Shown here: positions 58,828 to 64,000 of the stretch, one piece after another
How positions within the stretch are numbered: the stretch's first letter is position 1
Layout: each line of letters opens with the position of its first letter
Source of the DNA: Streptomyces halobius
GTDB lineage: Bacteria; Actinomycetota; Actinomycetes; Streptomycetales; Streptomycetaceae
NCBI RefSeq assembly: GCF_023277745.1
Contig: NZ_CP086322.1
Location: 5,704,001 to 5,768,000 of the forward strand
Direction of reading: 5' to 3'
DNA length: 64,000 nt
Program-made: the position numbers and the translations under genes
The notes under the pieces: model-generated
Databases searched by the model: none
What the model was told of the DNA's origin: nothing
Seen by the model: the letters and a program-made list of their open reading frames with translations, nothing else

Positions 58828-60108
58828 GTGCAGCTATCGAGCCGCGGTCGGCAGATGTCTCGTCTGTCGGGCATCCGCAGCATCATGGAGGACATCGCCG
58901 CGGCCGGCCGGGACACCGGCGGGAGCGAATGGCTCAACCTCAGTCCGGGCAACCCGTCGCATATCCCCGAGGTCGTCGCAGCCTGGAACCGTCTCACCCA
59001 GGAGGCCCTGGACGACCGGTTCATCGAGTCCAGCACCCGGTATGGGCCCTCGCGTGGCACCACCGGTCTCGTCGAAGCCGTCGTGGAGTACTTCAACCTC
59101 ACCTACGGGTGGTCGATCGGGGCCGAGAACGTGGTCGTGGGGCCCGGCAGCCAGATGCTGTCCTTCATCGCGACCACCCTGTTCACCGGGCCGGACGCGG
59201 ACGGGGTGGTGCAGCCCCTGGTCCTGCCGCGCCTGCCCGACTACACCGGATACCAGGGGCTGAGCCTGGACCCGGGCGGCATCGTCGGCCTCGACCCGCT
59301 GATCGTCCGGGAGGACCGGCACTCCTTTCACTACGCCGTGGACACCGAGGCGCTGGTCCGGCAGAGCCGCATGGGCATGATGCTGCTCTCCAATCCCGCG
59401 AACCCGACCGGCAGTAGCGTCGACGCGGGCGAGCTCAAGGCCCTGATCGAGACGGCCGAGCAGCGCGACGTACCGTTGGTCGTCGACCACGCGTACGGGG
59501 AGCCCTTCCCCGGAGTCGTCCAGACCCGGCTCGCCCCGGTGCTGCACTCGCACGTCATCAACCTCTTCACCCTGTCGAAGGCGGGCCTGCCCGGTGAGCG
59601 GATCGCCTTCGCGATCGGCCCGGCGGAGCTGATCGACCCAATGGTGTCGTTCATCGCCAACTCGGCGCTGCACGCACCGCAGCTGCTGCAGGCCGCGGTC
59701 GAACGCTCTCTGACGACCCGGCTGATCGACACGCTCACCACACAGCACATCAAGCCCTACTACAAGTCCAAGCGGGCGATGGCCGAGGAACTGCTGACCG
59801 CGACGCTGCCGGACTCCCTGGACTGGCGGCTGCACTCCAGCGACGGCGGGATGTTCTGCTGGCTGTCCGTCGATCACGACTGGTTCGACGACCTGGAGCT
59901 GTACGAACTCCTCAAACGCAAGCGGATGTTCATCGTCCCCGGCCGCCACTTCTTCGCCGAGCCGTTGACCACGCCGTTCCTGCGCACGCACGGCAGGCGC
60001 TGCATCCGGCTGAGCCTGAGTGCCGACGAATGGGCCGTCGCCGAGGGCATCGACCGGCTCGGCGAGGCACTCGAAGAGCTGCGCGCGAGTACACGGACCG
60101 GGGAGTGA
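58828..60108 (+). CDS. Valine-pyruvate-type aminotransferase (AvtA-like)
   Basis: The 426-residue PLP enzyme is close in layout to E. coli AvtA: SGIRSIMEDI at the start, LSPGNPSHIPEV, VVVGPGSQMLSF, LLSNPANPTGSSV, VVDHAYGEPFPG and the Schiff-base Lys in TLSKAGLPGER (near residue 252), with IVPGRHFF near the end. AvtA interconverts valine, 2-aminobutyrate and alanine with their oxo acids. Here it would aminate the 2-oxo acid made through the LeuA-like enzyme before loading. GTG 58828 follows AAAGGAAGAG. It is six bases from the thioesterase gene. Confidence 0.88.
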   Translation: MQLSSRGRQMSRLSGIRSIMEDIAAAGRDTGGSEWLNLSPGNPSHIPEVVAAWNRLTQEALDDRFIESSTRYGPSRGTTGLVEAVVEYFNLTYGWSIGAENVVVGPGSQMLSFIATTLFTGPDADGVVQPLVLPRLPDYTGYQGLSLDPGGIVGLDPLIVREDRHSFHYAVDTEALVRQSRMGMMLLSNPANPTGSSVDAGELKALIETAEQRDVPLVVDHAYGEPFPGVVQTRLAPVLHSHVINLFTLSKAGLPGERIAFAIGPAELIDPMVSFIANSALHAPQLLQAAVERSLTTRLIDTLTTQHIKPYYKSKRAMAEELLTATLPDSLDWRLHSSDGGMFCWLSVDHDWFDDLELYELLKRKRMFIVPGRHFFAEPLTTPFLRTHGRRCIRLSLSADEWAVAEGIDRLGEALEELRASTRTGE

Positions 60109-60113
60109 CGTCC

Positions 60114-60875
60114 ATGGGAACCTGGCTGCGCCGTCATCCGGTGGAGGGCCCCGTTGTCAGCCGTCTCGTCTGCCTGCCGCATGCGGGCGGCACCGCCGGC
60201 TCCTTCGCCGGCTGGGCCGGTCGGCTGCCGGCCGGGGTGGAGCTGATCGCCGTGCAGTATCCGGGCCGGCAGGACCGGCTGGCCGAGGAACCGATCGGAG
60301 ACATGGCCGAGATGGCCGAGCAGGTGGCGCAGGCGCTGCGGCCACTGCTGGACCTTCCGATGGCCTTCTTCGGGCACAGCATGGGCACCGGCCTGTCGTA
60401 CGAGGTGGCCGGTCGCCTGGAGCGTGAGGACGGGTTCGTGGTCGACCACATTTTCGTCTCCGCACGCCCCGCGCCGCATCTGATCGACGGGGAGCACCGG
60501 CACCGGTTGAGCGACGAGGACCTGGCCTCGGCGATGCGCCGGCTGGGCGGTCCGGACGCGGAGGCGTTCGACTACCCGGGGCTGCTGCCGCTGATCCTGC
60601 CGCCGTTGCGGGCGGACCTCGCTCTTCTGGACCGCTATCGGCCCGAGCAGCTGACCCCGCTGCGCGCGCCGCTGACGGCGTTCGGCGGCGAGAGCGACGA
60701 CACGTGTCCGGTTTCGGAGCTGCCTGCCTGGGAGGAGGCCACCACCGCGGGCGCCCGGGTGCGGACCTTCCCCGGCGGCCACCACTATCTGCGGGAGTGC
60801 GAGGACGAGGTGATCGCAGCCGTCTCCGTGGAAATCCTTGCGGCACAACAGCGCCGGCACCACTCGGCCGCATAA
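60114..60875 (+). CDS. Type II thioesterase
   Basis: The 253-residue alpha/beta-hydrolase has the type II thioesterase pattern: LVCLPHAGGTAGSFAGW at the start, the nucleophile elbow FFGHSMGTGLSYEVA (Ser near residue 87), Asp in the FGGESDDTCPVSEL strand and His in FPGGHHYL. In discrete-carrier pathways such as cytC1-4 the thioesterase releases the finished amino acid or removes wrong loads. ATG 60114 follows GGGGAG; it closes the rightward operon before a strong terminator. Confidence 0.92.
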   Translation: MGTWLRRHPVEGPVVSRLVCLPHAGGTAGSFAGWAGRLPAGVELIAVQYPGRQDRLAEEPIGDMAEMAEQVAQALRPLLDLPMAFFGHSMGTGLSYEVAGRLEREDGFVVDHIFVSARPAPHLIDGEHRHRLSDEDLASAMRRLGGPDAEAFDYPGLLPLILPPLRADLALLDRYRPEQLTPLRAPLTAFGGESDDTCPVSELPAWEEATTAGARVRTFPGGHHYLRECEDEVIAAVSVEILAAQQRRHHSAA

Positions 60876-60929
60876 TCCGTTCCCACCGTCCTCCCGGGCG
60901 ATTCGGCCGCACAGTCCGGCAGGAAAAAG

Positions 60930-60964
60930 GTGCCGGGCCCTCGGCTTTCCCGAGGGCCCGGCAC
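60930..60964. terminator. Strong bidirectional terminator
   Basis: GTGCCGGGCCCTCGG (60930-60944) pairs perfectly with CCGAGGGCCCGGCAC (60950-60964) around CTTTC, preceded by AAAAA. It separates the thioesterase gene from the convergent cupin gene. Confidence 0.9.
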
Positions 60965-60987
60965 CACGCATGCGGATTTCGCGCCAC

Positions 60988-61380
60988 TCAGTCGAGGTGG
61001 TGTCCTGTGGTCACGTCGACGTCATCGGGAATCTCCTCGTGGGTGTCCCCGACCGTCAGTGTCCCTGTGGGTTCGACCATAAGGATGTGGGACTCCGCGT
61101 CGGACACGGGCTTGTGCTCGGTGCCACGCGGCACCACGTACACGTCCCCCTGTCGGAGCGTCACGAGGCGTTCCACGCCGCCCTCGCGCAGGTGGATGGT
61201 CAGCCGGCCGGCCACGACGATGAAGAGCTCGTCGGTGTCCAGGTGGGAATGCCACACGTATTCGCCACGGAACTTGGCCACCCGGACGTCATAGTCATTG
61301 AGCTGGGCGACAATTCGCGGACTCCACGGTTCGCTGAAGGATTGGAGAGTCTTCTGCAGATTCACCGGTTCGGTCATCAT
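60988..61380 (-). CDS. Cupin-domain protein
   Basis: The 130-residue protein is a small single cupin: VWHSHLDTDELFIVVAGRL holds the metal ligands of motif 1 (His, His, Glu) and GDVYVVPRGTEHKP is motif 2 with the last His. It could be an isomerase, a dioxygenase or only a binding protein. ATG 61380 gives the expected N-terminus. It faces the cluster's terminator and lies downstream of the small dehydrogenase fragment in the same direction. Confidence 0.85.
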   Translation of the reverse strand: MMTEPVNLQKTLQSFSEPWSPRIVAQLNDYDVRVAKFRGEYVWHSHLDTDELFIVVAGRLTIHLREGGVERLVTLRQGDVYVVPRGTEHKPVSDAESHILMVEPTGTLTVGDTHEEIPDDVDVTTGHHLD

Positions 61381-61501
61381 GTCGATGTGCCGCCTTTCGG
61401 ACAGGCGCGTGCCGCCCCATGGCCGGACCGGCCGGGGCGGCACGCGAGATGGTGGGGATGAGTGGCCCCGGCCGGGCGGCCGGGGATCGTGCGGAGCGAT
61501 G

Positions 61502-61756
61502 CTAGTCGGCGGCCCGAACGGCCGGCGCGTCACCGATCTCGTCCGTGCGGTTGTCGGTGAGGATCACGTCGAACCGCTCGGGCTGGGTGACGAAGAAGGT
61601 CGCGGCGTCGGCATGCGGACAGTCGGTGGTGACCTCGGGGTACTCCTGGCCGACCCGGTCGAAGACGTTCTTCCACATGTGGTCGGCGTGGACCGGGACG
61701 TTGTTCTCGTGGTCCGGCGTCAGCTTCCAGACCTTCTCCGCGAGTGTCCTACCCAT
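61502..61756 (-). CDS. 3-isopropylmalate dehydrogenase-like fragment
   Basis: The 84-residue product matches an internal part of LeuB: VPVHADHMWKNVFDRVG, EYPEVTTDCPHADAATF and VTQPERFDVILTDN, the region that carries substrate-binding Lys/Asp residues in the full enzyme. It lacks both the N- and C-terminal thirds. The first ten residues, MGRTLAEKVW, are identical to how LeuC proteins usually start, which may be chance. ATG 61756 is preceded by GGAGGG at ideal spacing and the frame is undamaged, so it looks expressed. It may be a relic of leu genes that once completed the LeuA-like route, or a re-used domain. Confidence 0.65.
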   Translation of the reverse strand: MGRTLAEKVWKLTPDHENNVPVHADHMWKNVFDRVGQEYPEVTTDCPHADAATFFVTQPERFDVILTDNRTDEIGDAPAVRAAD

Positions 61757-62105
61757 CGCATTCCCTCCACGTGCTGATCACCCCTGTCACCTCGGCGACG
61801 CTAGATGTGGCCCTCCCCGCACCGTCCTTGATCGGTCCTCACCGTGCCGCGACCGCGACCGCCGCCGGGGAGCCGCACGGCTTGTGGCGCCCCGGCGGGC
61901 GCCCACGAGCTGACGCCGGGTCGGGGAATCGTGGCGAAGGAGCGGGACTTCAATCAGCGGGCATTGGCCAAGTGGCTGGGGCTCGAACCGCGGCATGTGC
62001 GCCGTGCCGAGACCCGGGGGCCTGACGTGGGGTGAGGGTCAAGCGGGGTGGTGGGGCCAGGGCGAAGGGGCGGCCCGCCGGTGATGACGGCCTCCCCTGC
62101 CCGTT
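61757..62105. other. Gene-free stretch with weak short frame
   Basis: About 350 bases between the dehydrogenase fragment and the convergent GntR gene. A short rightward frame from GTG 61931 encodes a helical, basic stretch (FNQRALAKWLGLEPRHVRR) that recalls a helix-turn-helix, but it has only about 35 codons and no family support. Nothing else is seen. Confidence 0.35.
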
Positions 62106-62843
62106 TCACCCCTGCGGATACCGGTCCTGCAGTACCGAGTTGACCAGGGCCTGGACATCCTCGCGATCCAGGCCCTCGGCCTGGGCCCGTGCCATCCAGG
62201 AACGCAGTTCCTCGCGCAGCAGGGCGTCCGCCGCCGACTTGGGGCGGGCGAGCGTACGGCTGACGAAGGTGCCGAGGCCGGGCCGTGGTTCGACCAGGCC
62301 CTCGCGTTCCAGTTCGCGGTACGCCTTCAGCGTCGTATTCGGGTTGACCTTGGTCGTGGCGGCGACCTGCGCGGCCGTCGGCAGACGGTCGCCCTCCACC
62401 AGGATGCCCAGCCGCAGGGCCTGCTGGACCTGTTGGACTATCTGGAGGTAGGTGGCAACGCCGCTGCGGCGGTCGATGCGGAATTCGACGATGCTCACCG
62501 CCTCTCTGCTGTTCGTGTGTTGAGGGCTGTCAGGGTTGCCAGTGCTGTCAGGGTTGATAGCGCGGTTATTGCCGCTGTTACGGCTCTTGCTGCCAGCAGC
62601 GCTGTCGGCACGGGCGCCACGGCCTGTGCGTTCCCCGACGTACTGGGTCATCCGGTTGACGATGCCCAGTTTCTCCCGGCAGGCGTCGATGTCGCGGCTG
62701 TTGCCGGTGGCGCAGGCGCCGTAGCCGAAGAGCCTGCCGTCCGCGGTCGCCACCCAGTCGTCGACCCGGACGGCGCCGGGCGGCAGACGGGGCCCCTCCC
62801 CGTCGTAGGGGTATGTCGTGGAGCGCGGCCCTCGATCGCCCAT
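62106..62843 (-). CDS. GntR-family (YtrA subfamily) regulator with unusual N-terminal extension
   Basis: Residues 116-245 are a short YtrA-type GntR regulator: RSGVATYLQIVQQVQQALRLG, the helix-turn-helix with VAATTKVNPNTTLKAYRELE (core KVNPNTTLKAYREL) and a short helical tail. It would normally start at GTG 62498, which has GAGAGGCG upstream. The same frame is open and coding-like back to ATG 62843, adding a ~70-residue domain (GAVRVDDWVATADGRLFGYG, CREKLGIVNRMTQYVG) and an Asn/Ser-rich repeat linker. The strongest ribosome site (AAAGGAGGG) belongs to GTG 62860, in another frame. So the extension may be a separate upstream gene that lost its stop, or a frameshifted start. Confidence 0.7.
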   Translation of the reverse strand: MGDRGPRSTTYPYDGEGPRLPPGAVRVDDWVATADGRLFGYGACATGNSRDIDACREKLGIVNRMTQYVGERTGRGARADSAAGSKSRNSGNNRAINPDSTGNPDSPQHTNSREAVSIVEFRIDRRSGVATYLQIVQQVQQALRLGILVEGDRLPTAAQVAATTKVNPNTTLKAYRELEREGLVEPRPGLGTFVSRTLARPKSAADALLREELRSWMARAQAEGLDREDVQALVNSVLQDRYPQG

Positions 62844-62872
62844 GGGCTCGGGGCGCGCACCGAATCCCTCCT

Positions 62873-62888
62873 TTAACTAGTTGGTTAG
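62873..62888. promoter_or_regulatory. Candidate operator of the YtrA-type GntR gene
   Basis: TTAACTAGTTGGTTAG contains the perfect palindrome AACTAGTT and a flanking half-site, in an AT-rich spot just before the AAAGGAGGG ribosome site. YtrA-type regulators commonly bind their own promoter at such symmetric sites. Confidence 0.4.
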
Positions 62889-62972
62889 TGGAATGAGTAT
62901 GGGAAGCGGCCCGGAGGGCTGTCAAACCAGCGGGGGAGGGGCGCGGAAGGCGGTGCGCGAGAGCCCGGTCGG

Positions 62973-63491
62973 CTAACCGTTCACCAGGGACTTCGCCATA
63001 CACCGGCTCGACTCATACGTCCGGTAGAGCCCGAACTTCTCCGCCTTCTGCAGCATCCGGTAGCCACTGGAGGCATACAGCTCGATCGCCTCCGGCTGCA
63101 TGGTGCCGGTCTCCAGCACCATGCGGGTACGGCCCGCGGCCCGCGCGTCCGCTTCGAGGGCGGCCAGGATCCGGCGGGCCAGCCCCCGCCCCCGGGCCTC
63201 CGGGAGTACGAACATCCGCTTGATCTCGGCGTCGCCGACCGCGTACCCCTCGGCGGCGTCCTCGATCCGCCGCCAGCCGCCGGTGGCCAGCGGACGCCCG
63301 TGCTCGTACGCCATCAGGTACGCGCCGTTGGGCGGCACGAACATCTCCGGGTCCAGCGGCGTCATATCGCCGTCGCCGTAGCGCCGGGCGTACTCCTGCT
63401 GCACGAGTTCATCGAGCTTGACCGCGTCGGGGTGGTCATAGCGGACGGGGCGTATGCGGACGGCGCGTGTGCGGGCAGGGCGTATCTCCAT
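62973..63491 (-). CDS. GNAT-family N-acetyltransferase
   Basis: The 172-residue protein is a GNAT: an N-terminal strand IRPVRYDHPDAVKLDELV, AEIKRMFVLPEARGRGLARRIL (acetyl-CoA pyrophosphate loop in RGRGLA), and TGTMQPEAIELYASSGYRML near the end. Substrate unknown. ATG 63491 is the best start; the open frame continues upstream to 63566 but without coding character. Confidence 0.9.
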   Translation of the reverse strand: MEIRPARTRAVRIRPVRYDHPDAVKLDELVQQEYARRYGDGDMTPLDPEMFVPPNGAYLMAYEHGRPLATGGWRRIEDAAEGYAVGDAEIKRMFVLPEARGRGLARRILAALEADARAAGRTRMVLETGTMQPEAIELYASSGYRMLQKAEKFGLYRTYESSRCMAKSLVNG

Positions 63492-63559
63492 TCCGGGAAT
63501 CGTACGGGTGTCCGGGTGGGTGGCGTGGCGGGTTCGCGGGGTCGGTATCGTGCCCCGGA

Positions 63560-63657
63560 TGCTCACCGTGACCTCTGTCGATGTGTGGGACAGCCTCGTG
63601 CCGCTTGTGAATCCGATGTGAATCTGAGGAGCATGTTTTGCTCACCGTGACCTCTGT
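63560..63657 (+). repeat. Duplicated exonuclease III gene start
   Basis: TGCTCACCGTGACCTCTGT occurs at 63560-63578 and again at 63639-63657, 79 bases apart. The second copy is the real 5' end of the exonuclease gene; the first is followed by a near-copy of the next codons (CGATGTG against GAATGTC), then diverges. Confidence 0.8.
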
Positions 63658-64000
63658 GAATGTCAACGGGCTACGTGCTGCCGCCAAGAAGGGCTATGTG
63701 CCGTGGCTGGCGGCGACCGCTGCCGACGTGCTGTGTCTGCAGGAGGTGCGGGCCGAGGCCGCGCAGCTGCCGGCGGAGGTGCGGGAGCCCGCCGGCTGGC
63801 ACACCGTGCACGTCCCGGCGGCCGCCAAGGGGCGGGCCGGTGTCTCGCTCTGCACACGGCGCGAGCCGGAGCGGGTCCGGGTGGGCTTCGGCTCGGCGGA
63901 ATTCGACGGGAGCGGGCGGTATGTCGAGGCCGACCTGCCGGGCGTGACCGTCGCCAGCCTCTACCTCCCGTCCGGCGAGGTCGGCACCCAACGGCAGGAC
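63638..64000 (+). CDS. xth: Exodeoxyribonuclease III, N-terminal part (runs off window)
   Basis: The visible 121 residues match exonuclease III/AP endonuclease of the endonuclease-exonuclease-phosphatase fold: VTSVNVNGLRAAAKKGY at the start, ADVLCLQEVRAE with the metal-binding Glu, and a later GRYVEADLPGVTVASLYLPSGEV (core ASLYLPSGE). It repairs abasic sites in DNA. TTG 63638 follows GAGGAG; the C-terminal catalytic Asp/His lie beyond the window. Confidence 0.9.
   Translation, partial: MLTVTSVNVNGLRAAAKKGYVPWLAATAADVLCLQEVRAEAAQLPAEVREPAGWHTVHVPAAAKGRAGVSLCTRREPERVRVGFGSAEFDGSGRYVEADLPGVTVASLYLPSGEVGTQRQD

Overview
The window is very GC-rich DNA with codon use, GTG/TTG starts, tightly packed ATGA-type gene overlaps and a gene set that point to a Streptomyces-type actinomycete chromosome. 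Supporting markers are an AfsR/SARP regulator, a SepX/GlpR-type septation protein beside a MoeA-like Glp, dual-ATPase peptide-type ABC transporters, and the neighbour order mscL, zinc-ribbon FmdB protein, 5-FTHF cyclo-ligase, galU, glp, rimJ, sepX, which is broadly conserved in Actinobacteria. No rRNA and no CRISPR array is present; one tRNA (Ala, anticodon CGC) is.

Region 1 (1-11.5 kb): the tail of a DeoR-type fructose regulator and a broken 1-phosphofructokinase, then mostly independent genes (two L,D-transpeptidases, a VIT1/CCC1 transporter, a P1 peptidase, LtrA, an O-methyltransferase, a PP2C phosphatase) separated by unusually repetitive intergenic DNA. That DNA includes a ~600 bp imperfect inverted repeat at 2540-3143 and several short tandem arrays. 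Region 2 (11.8-16.7 kb): a sulfide-detoxification module. A GntR/UTRA regulator, a TauE/SafE exporter and a type II sulfide:quinone oxidoreductase read leftward. A persulfide dioxygenase fused to two rhodanese domains reads rightward. The divergent promoter region holds nine helically phased CGGAC-like motifs and a 12 bp palindrome.

Region 3 (17.4-29.5 kb): a ten-gene leftward operon with mostly 4 bp stop/start overlaps. It encodes an ATP-grasp ligase, a DUF364-like Rossmann protein, a cysteine-synthase/SbnA-like PLP enzyme, a dipeptide-epimerase-like enolase, an MFS exporter, a methyltransferase and a complete peptide/nickel-type ABC importer. A 15 bp site closely resembling the streptomycete Zur box lies in front of it. 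The simplest reading is a zinc-repressed pathway that makes, exports and re-imports a small peptide-like metallophore. This is one of the two most interesting systems in the window.

Region 4 (29.6-47 kb): conserved core genes: secreted TAP-type peptidase, MscL, MTA phosphorylase, FmdB/Ruc zinc ribbon behind a CIRCE-like HrcA site, MFS, K+/H+ antiporter, penicillin-acylase-family protein, 5-FTHF cyclo-ligase, galU, and the glp-moaC-mogA-rimJ-sepX run. Region 5 (47-48.5 kb): tRNA-Ala followed by a decayed tyrosine-integrase gene and other debris, the scar of an integrated element.

Region 6 (48.5-61.8 kb): AraC regulator, DUF2000 and EamA transporter, then a compact biosynthetic cluster. It holds a SARP-NB-ARC activator, a 2-isopropylmalate-synthase homologue, a free-standing adenylation domain, a SyrB2/CytC3-like non-haem iron enzyme with Val in place of the metal-binding Asp/Glu, a free-standing carrier protein, an AvtA-like aminotransferase and a type II thioesterase, with a cupin and a 3-isopropylmalate-dehydrogenase fragment opposite. 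The layout predicts chain extension and transamination to an aliphatic amino acid, loading on the carrier, halogenation (or related C-H functionalisation) and hydrolytic release. This is the second highlight. Region 7 (62-64 kb): a YtrA-type GntR regulator with an odd N-terminal extension, a GNAT acetyltransferase, and the start of exonuclease III, whose 5' end is partly duplicated upstream.
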